NCBI GenBank assembly: GCA_964019415.1
Contig: OZ025870.1
Span: forward strand, 8,948,415-9,012,414
Direction of reading: 5' to 3'
Length of the DNA stretch: 64,000 nt
DNA from: Ianthella basta
Lineage: Eukaryota; Porifera; Demospongiae; Verongiida; Ianthellidae
Part shown: positions 50,571 to 60,781 of the stretch, piece by piece
How the letters are laid out: each line of letters starts with the position of its first letter
Position numbering within the stretch: position 1 is the stretch's first letter
Notes under the pieces: model-generated
What the model was told of the DNA's origin: nothing
Seen by the model: the letters and a program-made list of their open reading frames with translations, nothing else
Database searches by the model: none
Made by a program: the position numbers and the translations under genes

Positions 50571-51654
50571 TCACCTCCCCCCTTTGAGAGAGCTTGACCC
50601 GAGCTTAACGGACACTAGGTGGTTGACGCTTGCATACGTTATATTGAGGGGCAGCATCATCTGAGTCGTCCAACAGAGATTGAACCCACTGAGGTACCTT
50701 TCCAGGGAAATTCTGACTTCCTCCGTACCAATAGAATCCATGAGGGAAAGTGGGTGGGCATGGCAGAACACGTGCTAAATGGACTTGCAGTGAGCCATCT
50801 TCAGGATGATAAACCTAGGTCACTGTGACGTCTGGTAAGTCCACAGATGTGACGCAGTGCGGTCCATGCCAGGGCCTAGACAGCTTTCTTAGGCAGCCAG
50901 ATTCCTCCTGAGCAAATTTCACCAGGACCCAATCCCCAAATCGCAAGGTGGGATCCTTCACACATTGATCATAACTCTTCTTGTACCGCTTCTGTGCCTT
51001 CTGGATGGCAACAACAGCCTGTTTACGAGCTTGTCCAAGCATCAGCGGAAGCTCTTTTCAGTAGTCTTCCACTGCAACTGGCTTGATGGAAGTTGGGGGT
51101 AACAGAGCAGCTTCCGATTGGAAGCGGCAATCAACTCCATACAAGAGAAAGGAGGGCTTTTCACCAGTCGAGTCATGGGGCGTACTGCAGTACGCCCACA
51201 GTACCCCGGGGAGGTACCGGTCCTATAGGACTCTAAAGTCGGACGCATGCTTCCTGAGCATACTCTTTAGAGTCCTGTTGAATCTTTCTGCCAACCCATC
51301 ACACTGTGGGTGGTATGATGTTGTGTTGAGCTTCTTAATCCCGAGCAATTGGCAGACACCCGTCATCGGGTGAGATAGCAAGTTCGTTCCACAATCAGAC
51401 AGAAGCACATCAAACAGGGGTACAACTTGTTCAACCAGCAGTCGAACAAGCCTCTCCGCCTTTAGATCTGGTACTGGAAAAGCAAGGGGGAACTTGCTAA
51501 GAAAATCCTGGAACACCACAACATAATTGTTAACATGTGATGTCTTAGGAAGTTCCATTATGTCAATCCCCACAATCTGGAAGACTCTGTCCACAGGTAT
51601 TGGATGAAGTGGTGGTTTCAGTGCCTTGTCAGTGCCTATGGCAATATGATGCAA
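50571..51654 (-). pseudogene. Gypsy 2 integrase core and C-terminus, broken
   Basis: Catalytic residues are visible as D in GIDIMELPK, D in LLSDCGTN and E in DGLAERFNRTLK. A frameshift near 51,240 is followed by YCSTPHDSTGEKPSFLLYG and then a C-terminal region with LRFGDWVLVKF. That region suits the usual integrase C-terminal DNA-binding fold. Confidence 0.85.
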
Positions 51655-52788
51655 CTGTTACAGAATTCCATTATGTCTGTGAACATCTATTCCCACCACC
51701 ATGTTCTTGATATAGTGCGATACAACCGGGGACCTGAAAAGATGAAGATGCATCGGAACAACCGCCTGCTTTCCTTGATGTTGCTTGATGTCGACATAAT
51801 GTAATATCTTGTCAAGCAGGGCAAATGAAGGAGCCTTAGCAACCACCAGTTTGGATGTACTAGCTTACTGTGGCAAAGATCCATTGGTGAGATACTGGAT
51901 CAGAGGTGCTAACAAGGAATCTTTCCTCTGTTCTTCGGCTAGGTCGTCCCCTGGTAGCAGATGAATCTCTGCTACCGGTGAGTCTTCCAACAGCTCAGTA
52001 ATGGTCTTGAACGGCTGGCTGACTTTGGATTGAACAGCCAAAATCTCTTCATGAACGGTGACTTCCTCTGGCAAAGCTGTTTGATCTGGTTGAAACTGTG
52101 GGGTTCTTAAGAGTGCATCAGCATTGGTGTTCTCTTTGCCACTGCAATACACAATGTCAGCACTCTGTAAACCATTTGCATATACCTTGGTCCACCAGCA
52201 AGCATGTTTCCCACTGAGGTTTGTGGCACCCAGTACAGCTTTCACGGCACTGTGATCAGTGTAGATCTTCACTTGTGTCCATACAATTTCGGCTCTGTAG
52301 TGGCCAATGGCCCAGACTACAGCCAAGGTCTCCAGCTCTGTAACTGAGTAGTTCTTCTCGAGAGCAGTCAGTCCACGGCTTGCATATGAGAGTGGATGTA
52401 GTTTACCATCATCCTGCAGTTGAGGCAAAACAGCACCCAATCCAACATAGCTTGCATCCGTTTCAAGAACAAAGTCATATCTGTATTTCGGGTATGCCAA
52501 AACAGGAGCAGGGACAAGTTGGATTTTCAGATTGTCAAAAGCGGCTTGGCACTCAGTATCCCAGTGGAAGGGAACATTGTGTAAGGTAATGTAACGGATG
52601 AGCCACTTGGGCAAACTGAGGGATAAATCTCCGATAATGGGAAGCCAACCCCAAAATTGTTGTAGCTCTTTCAATGAAGTAAGAACAGGGAACTCTTCTA
52701 CAGCTCTGACGAGCAACTTGGTCGGCTCTAATCCCTTCAGAGTCACTTGGAATCCCAAATACTCCACTTCAACTCTAGCAAATGGCAT
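51655..52788 (-). pseudogene. Gypsy 2 RNase H and integrase N-terminus, with in-frame stops
   Basis: RNase H degrades the RNA strand of the cDNA hybrid. Catalytic residues are D in ETDASYVGLGAVL, E in TELETLAVVWAI and D in YTDHSAVKAVLG. The same frame runs on into the integrase, interrupted by TAA stops at about 51,865 and 51,655. It starts at VEYLGFQV after a frame change from the RT near 52,790. Confidence 0.85.
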
Positions 52789-53939
52789 TTGCTGGGCTTC
52801 AGCTTGAGTCTCACTTCCAAAAGCTTTGACACTACTTGACGAAGGTGGCTGAGATTGTCCTCTAAGGAAGAGGAGAAGATAATGATATCATCAACGTACA
52901 CGTTGACAAACTCAACTCCATGTCTGGGGTTGAGGGGCAGCAATATCTGCTGCATCAACCGCTGGAAGGCAGCAGGGGCATTGGTTAGCCCAAATGGCAT
53001 GACTTGAAATTCATACAAGCCTCGATGGGTGACAAAGGCCGTCTTCTCTTGTGCTTCAGGGGCCATTCGGATCTGCCAATAACCTGTGGCTAGATCTAGA
53101 GTTGAAAAGAAACATGCCTTTCCCAACTGGTCCAAGAGGTCGTCTATGCAGGGAAGAGGATACGTATCCTTCTTGGTCACTGAGTTTAACTGACAGTAAT
53201 CGACACAAAACCTCATCCCTCCATCCTTCTTCTTCACAAGCACAATGGGGCTAGCCCAAGCACTGTTGAATGATCTGATCACTCCTGTAGACTCCATCTC
53301 ATCTATTTGCTTGTCAACTTCTTCTCGGGCAGCAAAGGGGATCTGTCGAGATGGCTGTTTCTTTGGTGGTGCATCTCCTGTATCAATATTGAATCTGGTT
53401 AGGTCAGTCTCACCAAGTTCTCCATCTTCCAGTACAAATGCATCATGCAACTTGAGCATTTCAGATTTGATGGCATTTGCCTCCTCACTAGACAAGTGCT
53501 CCAGATCATTGTCAATAATGGACTCTAGCTTCTGCTGATGATGGGCTGCATCACTAGGGGAGTGGTCCACCTGATCAGAGATGACGCTCACTGATGCTGG
53601 TGCTTCTACTTCCATGGCTTCACCTAGTGGGGTATCCCTGTCAAGCTTTCTGGTCCAACCTGTAGCATTGGACATGAGAACATAAGCAGTCCCATTCTTG
53701 TCAGGGCGGATCAGGGCTGGTTCACCTTCAATGCTGACAAGCAAATCCCCATGACTGCCACCCTCTATAGACACAGCTACTGGGGTACACCAATTTGGCA
53801 GTAAACGGACCGAGTTCAAGAGCTTTACACGAACTGTTGGTACCTTCACTTCCTCGGTAGTTTCCTGGTCCACTGCAAGTGGGGTAGTTACCTTCGAATT
53901 CTGTTTTTGGCGTTCACAAACATTGGGATGGTAACTCAC
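52743..53939 (-). pseudogene. Gypsy 2 reverse transcriptase
   Basis: Contains RQIPFAAREEVDKQIDEM, RFCVDYCQLN, FSTLDLATGYWQI (first catalytic Asp), MPFGLTNAPAAFQ and YVDD with the other two. The protease frame leads directly into it; the only interruption is one TGA at 53,952, in a context (GVC-stop-QLGIVSYHP) that suggests CGA to TGA. Confidence 0.9.
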
Positions 53940-53951
53940 AATACCCAGCTG

Positions 53952-54593
53952 TCAACACACTCCTTCTGATAAGAGGAGCTGATCCTCAGCATCCATTTTG
54001 ACATAGACTGGTGTGGACATGGTGTATTCTCCGAATGTTAAGTTCAACTGGAGACGACCATCTAAGGTGAAAGGCTTCCCATCATAATTGTATGCCTTCT
54101 GGTCTGCAGGACGGAAATCCTTCTTCCTAAGCTTGGCAACCATTGCAACCTTCTTAAAGGCTTCTTTACCCATGATTGTCAGGTCTGAACCCGTATCTAC
54201 CACTCCTTGCAATGACACACCTTCTACCAACACTTCTGCATACTTGGGGTGACTACCCATGTCCTCGACTGTCACTCTCCTAACATCATCATCGGAATCT
54301 GGATCTGACTCTGAATGCACGTATGTCCTAGGGTCATCACATGAACTCATTATCACCTGGCGTGTCTGACCCTTGCTCTCTGTACTGGACATCGTGCAGT
54401 CTCTCAGCAGGTGCTTTGTACTCCCACAAGTGTACCACTTCTTCTGTGTCTGTCCTGAGCTAGAGGAAGTTGAATTCCTCTCATCAGCCATAGGTTGTTG
54501 ATGAGGATTAAACTTCAGTTGACTGGCTTGAGTTGCAGTCTGTTGCATCCCTGAGGTGTTTTTGTAGCGCTGCCTTTTCTTTAGTTGTGCCAA
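53952..54593 (-). pseudogene. Gypsy 2 nucleocapsid and protease
   Basis: The zinc knuckle is degenerate: WYTCGSTKHLLRDC keeps Cys-His-Cys but the first Cys position is Trp. The aspartic protease motif VVDTGSDLTIMG is intact and should process the polyprotein if expressed. It ends at the TGA described for the RT. Confidence 0.85.
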
Positions 54594-54669
54594 ACGTCTC
54601 TCTCTTCATTCTTGGCAGCCAAGCACAAGGTAGGGTATGACTGGGCTCCAGAAACAAATGGTGACTTAA

Positions 54670-55822
54670 TCAATTCCATCCTGAGGCCTTCTTGGAACTG
54701 TCCATGAAGAATGCCTCTTGGGCCTCTTTCCCAAGATTGTCACGCCCATACGCAACCCGGAAACAGCGCTCAAGGCATCGAATGAAGTCAGCGACAGATT
54801 CTTCACTTTTCTGTGCTGCATGACGGAAGTCCTGAACCGCCAACATCCATCCACCAGGATCCAATCGATCTCTCAGGGCATCTACTGCAGTACGAAAGGT
54901 AGACTTGATGTCTTCCGGAATGAGATCCCACTCCTGTAGAGCACGGCCATGGAGGTGTCCTGCTAACTGCAGCAACAGGTCTCCTTCAGACCAGTCATTC
55001 CAGGTGCATGGCTGCTCTCTTGAGTGTAGGCATCCAGTCATCAAGTCAGACTGCCTCGTCTTCACCACTGAATTAATCAACTGGAGGTGCCTTGCCCTTA
55101 CGTTTGTGGATGGGCCTCTCATGCCCATGCAGTGCCACTGATGGAGTGACCCCTGCTAAACTGGAATTCACTGGACCAGTAGTGCATGTACTTGACATGG
55201 TTTCACCGTGAAGTACCACCAATTGCTGTCTCAGATGCTCTACTTCTGCATCCTTGTCACTAACTGCTTCCTCAAACTCTCTCAATAAGGAACAATTAGC
55301 CCTCCACAGTGGCTTCATTCGCTCGGTCACTTGACCAAGCTGGGTCTCCAAATCACAAATTTGCTGCTTGAGGATGTAATTTTCCTCTCTCACTTGCTGG
55401 AGCTCAGTTGATGGACTGTCACCATCTTGACTTCCCTCTCCTTCAGGAGAACTGGGACCTGACTCAATGGCATCATCCAGTGCATCCCTTGAGGCTGCCC
55501 TCTGCAGCCCCACGCTGAGGAAGGAGCCATCCTCACCTATGAGCTCCATATCTAAAATACCTTGCTCTCCCTCACGAGCCACAATACTCACCTGGACATT
55601 CTATGGTTCCTGGCCATCCTCTGACAACTTCCCCTCGATCATCAGCACAGTCTCTTCCTTCGTTCCCGTACTCAGGAGCTTCAATGCCTGAGCGATTGCC
55701 TTTAACACCAAAATAGTGAGTTTCCACGAGTTCAATAGAACAGGATGCTCCAGGGAAAAGTCTGGAGACAAAGCGACAGTCACTACTGCATCCTGTACAG
55801 TCGACCTGCTGCTCTCTGCCAT
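54670..55822 (-). pseudogene. Gypsy 2 gag, broken
   Basis: Starts near Met at 55,822 (MAESSRSTVQDAV), meets a stop at 55,601 and resumes in the same frame with a coiled-coil-like region (ENYILKQQICDLETQLGQV). A frameshift near 55,100 leads to the capsid part (WSEGDLLLQLAGHLHGRALQ, ESVADFIRCLERCFRVAYG). A further frame change lies near 54,670. Assigned from order and the capsid pattern. Confidence 0.8.
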
Positions 55823-55994
55823 CCTTGACGTCTCTTCTACTGATAGTTTCGGAATATGGGTCCTGGTCGAAGTGCCGTGGTAGCTACGTACATAGCTACG
55901 TCTTGCCGCGAGGAGTATTAACTCACAGGCCCTCTAACCACGTATGTTGTAATTGGGCTGTTTCCCCCTCCGGTGTCTCAGCAGGACCTCCAGA

Positions 55995-56217
55995 TGTAAC
56001 GTCGCTAGCACCAAAATGTCGAACAGCGAGGCTACGAGAGCATACAATCAACAATGAACTCGCTTTAAGGGAGCAATGATTCAGTCAATGACCACGAAAA
56101 CCACTCTTTTTTACCCTACCATGTGAGTACATACATAACACTACATAAGATGATGTAATAATTGTCTAAAATATTAATATAGAATAGTACATAAGCAGTT
56201 CTAGTTCCACTGTTACA
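55995..56217 (-). repeat. 5' LTR of gypsy element 2
   Basis: Matches the left LTR with scattered substitutions and small indels, so the copy is not very recent. The primer-binding-site-like motif lies directly inside it. Confidence 0.9.
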
Positions 56218-56410
56218 GACGTCACACTCTCTGATAACACCCGAGGGTCAAACACCTCGGTAATATCTGGTACTGCCTCAGGATATATGGGACTGTCACA
56301 TCCTGCATGGGCAATATTTGTATATCACCTAAGATATACCCTAGGTAATATGAATATTGCCGGTATGTCCTGAGTAATATAAAAATCGCCCAGGATGTCC
56401 TTGGGACATG
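56218..56410. repeat. Inverted-repeat-rich stretch
   Basis: GGCAATATT (about 56,311) and AATATTGCC (about 56,351), plus CATCCTG and CAGGATG, are inverted. It resembles in motif, not in detail, the CACATCCTAGG hairpin at 40.3 kb. Confidence 0.5.
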
Positions 56411-57529
56411 AGATATAACTGGGACACATTTCCTTTGATGTTCAGCCCACCCATGCATGCTACAACATTATTTATTTGCTTCGTCAAGCCATCAGATGTT
56501 GTTGGTCTGACAGGGGATAATGGATTTGTGCATGCATTTTTCTTGAAGAGTACTTCTTGGAGCCCTAGGGGGTACTACTTGTTGGTCAAACACAAAAAGC
56601 TTTAACTTAATATATACATACATGTTGATACATACATACATACATATACATATACATACACACATACATATACATATACATACATATACATACATACATA
56701 CAAAGGCATACATGTTGATGTGGAGGAATGATTGTTGCTGATAATAATCTACTGACTCAGAATGTGTAAGATTTGTTATTGGTGAAGGATGATGTGTAGG
56801 TGTGAGCTATTGGATCTGGCAAAGTTATTGATTGTGTCACCAATCCTTGTGTTTCCAGTGTGGTGAGAATCCTGAAATGCTGTTGTGTTGTATTAGAACG
56901 CTGAAGCCTGCACCAGGATTACTTTCTACTTCTACTTTTCTAGCAAAACCTCAAATTGTGTGGCCTAGAGTTGCAGCATACTTACGTATATTTCATTGGA
57001 CTTAGTTTAATTGCTAACATTCCATTAGCATTCTAGTGTATTGAGTTACAGTGAAATGAGTCCAATCTTACTACCCTGATTATGAACTATGGCAGTGCCC
57101 TTTGTTTCCTTCACAGCCATATACCCTTCTATTCATAGCCAGTGAACCCATGTTGTATAATGAAGGGAATCTTCACACAAAACAACATCTCCCTTATGGT
57201 GAACCTGTGTCTAACTTCTCTAGTGTAGGGCATTTGCTACTGCTTATTCAAGATTTCTTACATAATAATATTACAGTTTGGGGCAGGTATGGAAGTACTC
57301 CAATAATATTATGCATGGAGTGCAGCAGAGATCAATTAGGCAGCAGCACAGGTCATGGACAGATACATGTCAGGAGTATAGAACAGTGATAAAAGGTTGT
57401 CAATGCAATGCTGCGATTGTAAAGTGGTTTTGAAACTTATAGTAATGGAAATGAATTATGCCTATCTATCTGGCATGTTGTGTTGTTTTTAGCATAATTT
57501 ATTATTGTGTTATTTTTATGTACATACAG
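56411..57529. other. Unassigned region before ankyrin exon C2
   Basis: No gene recognised. A degenerate ACAT/ATAC microsatellite occupies 56,611-56,705. Confidence 0.5.
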
Positions 57530-57718
57530 TACAAGGAAAGTGCCCTTCACTTGGCTGCCCGTGAAGGACACTTGGACATGGTAAAGTTCCTTGTCTCTCA
57601 GTTTGGAGAAAGAGTGCACGAAACAAGCTTTTTCCGTGAAACATGCTGTGACATTACAAAAGTAAGAGGTCATCGACATGTGGTGGAGTACCATGACGTC
57701 CCTACCCTAAAGAGTAAG
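57530..57718 (+). CDS. Ankyrin exon C2 (second copy of 3' ankyrin exon)
   Basis: 63 codons, phase 0 at both ends, from acceptor TGTACATACAG to donor GTGAGA. It begins YKESALHLAAREGHLDMVKF and ends VPTLKSK, matching exon C1 position by position (RGESALQLAVRQGYLDMVKV to FPTLKRK). The second half is degenerate (DITKVRGHRHVVEY). It is a duplicated 3' end of an ankyrin gene; no upstream A/B exons are seen within 19 kb, so it may be an orphaned copy. Confidence 0.7.
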
Positions 57719-58348
57719 GTGAGAACAGCAGTGTGATTTCTCTTGATTTCATTTCTTTGGCTTGCTGCTTTCAATGTGATAATGATTACGGGCTGGTTGG
57801 CACTGAGAGAACTCATGTTTATGCATTCAGCAGCATTTGTAACACAAAGTTGCATACTACGAAGTTCTTGATGATAGCTGAACAAGTATGTGAGAATAGT
57901 AGCAATAATTATGTGTTAATGTACTCTTTCCTTTGGAGTACAGGCAGAGTTGCTAATTCAATCAATAACATCATTCATTGACTTGACCGTGTGCTGGTGT
58001 GTTAAGAGGTTATGTTATTGCTACAATATTATATATGAATTCTTAACTTATAGGCGAATTGAAGAATTTCCTGTGTGATCAGGTAGACTCATAGCACCAA
58101 AGTATACATTTTGCCAAGTGAGAAGTGTGTAGTGATGTGGAACGCCTACTGGCTAGTCACTTAGTCTCACGCATCAGACCTCCCTGCAGAAGAGTTTGGT
58201 ATTACTGTTTACACCAATTAACTTGTGTCTAGTTCAAGATCCTGTATACTGTCCAACCATATTCACCAATTGGCATATAATGTCAACCTAAATTTTGAGG
58301 CATGACTCACTCAACAGATATTGTTGGATGTGCTGTGACTTTGCTCAG
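57719..58348 (+). other. Presumed intron after exon C2
   Basis: Between donor GTGAGA and acceptor TTTGCTCAG. No other content recognised. Confidence 0.45.
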
Positions 58349-58468
58349 GTACACTCCAAAAGCAGATCAAGAAGGAGTTGTACAAGCAATACAATGCGAA
58401 TACAGGCTCTCGTTACTTCACTTATTGCACTGCTGCACTCCAGACGACATTGTGCAAGTGTATGTTAA
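58349..58468 (+). CDS. Candidate terminal exon for the C2 gene
   Basis: After acceptor TGACTTTGCTCAG the phase-0 frame reads VHSKSRSRRSC and on to a TAA at 58,466. It is not similar to the terminal exon at 38,288 beyond its start, so it is less certain. The supporting fact is the AATAAA 174 bp later. Confidence 0.4.
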   Translation, partial: VHSKSRSRRSCTSNTMRIQALVTSLIALLHSRRHCASVC

Positions 58469-58641
58469 CCACAGTCACACAATAATTACATTCTTGTGGT
58501 ACAAGTCGACTTATGCAATACTACCAGACCCTTCCACAAAGGGTCTGGTGCATGAGACTATATACCAGTCAGTATGGTCAAGGTAATAATATTATGTAGA
58601 ATTCACTCCATGGGTATAGTGTACGTGACTGTTTGTGTTTA

Positions 58642-58647
58642 AATAAA
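58642..58647 (+). terminator. Poly(A) signal AATAAA
   Basis: AATAAA following the candidate terminal exon of the C2 gene. Confidence 0.5.
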
Positions 58648-58769
58648 AGTGACACCAATGGCAATACATGCATGGGATGTGTTGTTTATAACTTTATACT
58701 GACTGACCCTCTTTGTATTTGTGCCATTGGAACCAGTTTCATTTGCCCCACTGACCCAGGGCATGTATC

Positions 58770-59099
58770 CTAAAAGACACTTCCATGCAACCCATCTGTG
58801 GGAGAGAGGCACAAGGTGATCGGATCATTCTCATAGCACCGCACACAGTGTGCACACTCTGCGCATGCAGTACTCACACGTCTAGACTTCTCAGAGGAGA
58901 TTAAGTTGGTCAGTGCATGCTGCATGGAGCCATCTAGTGATATAGCAACTTGGTGTTGCAATTGTAATGGAGGACATAAAGCTCTATTTGCTTCGCAAAA
59001 GAAGCTAAAGTCGGCTATGTTTAGGTGCTTGCCAACTGCCATATCAACATTTCTGCTAACCAGGTCATGATGCACAACACCCATTCCAACTAGGAGCTC
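58770..59099 (-). pseudogene. Tyrosine-kinase-like exon fragment, degenerate
   Basis: On the minus strand, acceptor TTTTATCCAG at 59,100 opens a phase-0 exon: ELLVGMGVVHHDLVSRNV, then GKHLNIADFSFF. This matches the tyrosine-kinase catalytic loop (HRDLxxRN) and the DFG region with two key changes: HRD to HHD and DFG to DFS. Asp and Asn of the loop remain. After SFFCEANRA similarity ends and the frame stops at 58,770. A pseudokinase exon or relic; no neighbouring kinase exons were recognised. Confidence 0.5.
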
Positions 59100-59101
59100 C
59101 T

Positions 59102-59480
59102 GGATAAAACAAGAGGAAGAGATTCATTTGGTGATATGTCACAAAACACTTGACAAGATATATTTAAAAATATATTGCCTCATGTTTAGTGCACAAGAAG
59201 ATAGCATGTATATTTAGCACTTGTACTGAACACCTACATACCAGGAGAAGATTGGAATGTACTGGCCATGTATTGCTTTGAATGCCTTTCTGAAAATCAG
59301 TGCAAGAGGCAGTAATATCTAATTATATAAGTTGCTTGCATGCAGCTACGTTACATAGCACCAACCATCACGGTTGCTGACAGATGCATGGTTACCTGAT
59401 ACTTCAGTGCTATCATGTAGCTAGCTATTAGTATCAAATCATTAGTAGCTATACTTATACAGAGCATCTCCTGTCTCCTC
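59102..59480. other. Unassigned region
   Basis: No gene recognised between the kinase fragment and the LINE. Confidence 0.4.
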
Positions 59481-59638
59481 TCATCATCTCCTGTCAAATC
59501 GAGCGGGAAGGAGTAGACTTGCGCTCTTGAAATCTGGAAACCCTGCGTATCAAACGGGCCAAACACCCTATTCAACATACTCTTCGTATCCCAGGTTCGC
59601 CCCAGGTACCGTCCGGCACCACTCGAATCGCCTGAACC

Positions 59639-60781
59639 ATGCCCCCAAAGAAGAGGTCGGATGCCGCCAGAAGAGGTGAGGACGCAACATCATCTGCGTT
59701 GCCTTGCGGGAACTGCGGTAGTCGGGGAAACGAGGAGGAAGGAATACGCTGTGATGGCCCCTGCAGAGGATGGTTCCACTTCGGGTGCCTGTCTCTCACC
59801 GAGGAAGAAGTGGCTGAAGCGAGGGAAGACGGCGCGTCGAGACCCTGGAGCTGTGACAGATGTCTGGCCCTCTCCTCAGCTGTGCAAGAGCTCCTCCACA
59901 CGGTTAAGATCCTCAACGAGAGGCTGCACTCTCTGGAAACCGACAATCAGGACCTGACCAGGAGACTGGAGCTCCTGGAGAGCCATGATAGCGCCCCGGA
60001 ACATGCCAGCGCGAAAAGCGCAACGGCCGATATGGACACTGAAACCAGCTCAATAGCAGACGAAACGACTTCAGCACACGAGGCTACCAAAGATGATGGC
60101 AATGGCTCACGCAAGGCCACAAAGGAAGTCCAAAGTAGGCTTAGAGGTGCTGATGAAAAGGAACGCGCCCAACAGAAGACAAAGAAATCTACCCTGTTTA
60201 TCAGAAAGATCCCAGTAACTCACCAAATTGAGGATGTCAGATCGCAAATGAGGAAGTGCCCGGGGATACCCCTGAAACATCTAACCATCACGCAACCTAT
60301 CCCTAACAGTGAGTTCACAGGGAAATGAAAGTATATGTCTTGTGAGGGTCCTACAACAGCGTTAGAGATGCTCACACAGGCATGTGAGAAGAGGAACCTT
60401 CCTTGGAGAATCAACTCTGCTCCCCCAACACGCCCCACTCCTTTTTTCGACAACCAGACACACAAACTTCATCGAGAACTAGCAGCAAGACCAGAAGGTC
60501 CTCCCAAACCATTCACACCACAGCATTGTCCCCACCTCAATACCCACCCTTTCCCACCACCACTCAGCCTCCCACTATCATTCCCTCCCCACCATCGCAG
60601 TTTTGTACACGACCCTCCACCTCCCCCAAGACCATGGCTCCCGGGTCCTCCCGGCCCTCCGGGCCATCTCACCAGGCTTTGGCACCAGCTTCAGGCCCAG
60701 GAAAGGGAGCTGGCTCATCTGAGGCATTGCCTGGGGGCTCCACCACCACAGAGCATGCACTGGGGCCAAAACAATCAGTAA
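59639..60781 (+). pseudogene. LINE ORF1 with PHD finger and one in-frame stop
   Basis: MPPKKRSD starts the protein. A C4HC3 PHD finger spans residues 23-75 (C23, C26, C38, C42, H47, C50, C72, C75). It is followed by a leucine-rich coiled coil (LHTVKILNERLHSLETDN, residues about 86-110). A TGA at 60,326 interrupts the frame. The same frame continues with MSCEGPTTALEMLTQACEKR for 150 more codons, so one base change split a protein of about 380 residues. ORF1 proteins bind the element RNA. Confidence 0.8.

Larger units (their letters stand above)
50350..56217 (-). mobile_element. Full-length Ty3/gypsy retrotransposon, inactivated
   Basis: Two LTRs (221 and 223 bp) of opposite ends match closely. 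The element reads on the minus strand. Beside the 5' LTR (right) is a TGGAGGTCCTGCTGAGAC primer-binding-site-like stretch. Beside the 3' LTR (left) is a purine tract AAAGGGGGGAGG. Coding order is gag, protease, RT, RNase H, integrase, which is Ty3/gypsy. Several frameshifts and stops are present. No clear target duplication: GT repeat on one side, GACGT on the other. Confidence 0.9.

Noticed and set aside
56611..56705. Cys/Tyr/Met-rich minus-strand frame
   Set aside because: It is a translation of a microsatellite.
60469..60769. Minus-strand glycine-rich and tryptophan-rich frames opposite the LINE
   Set aside because: Antisense of the proline-rich ORF1/ORF2 overlap.
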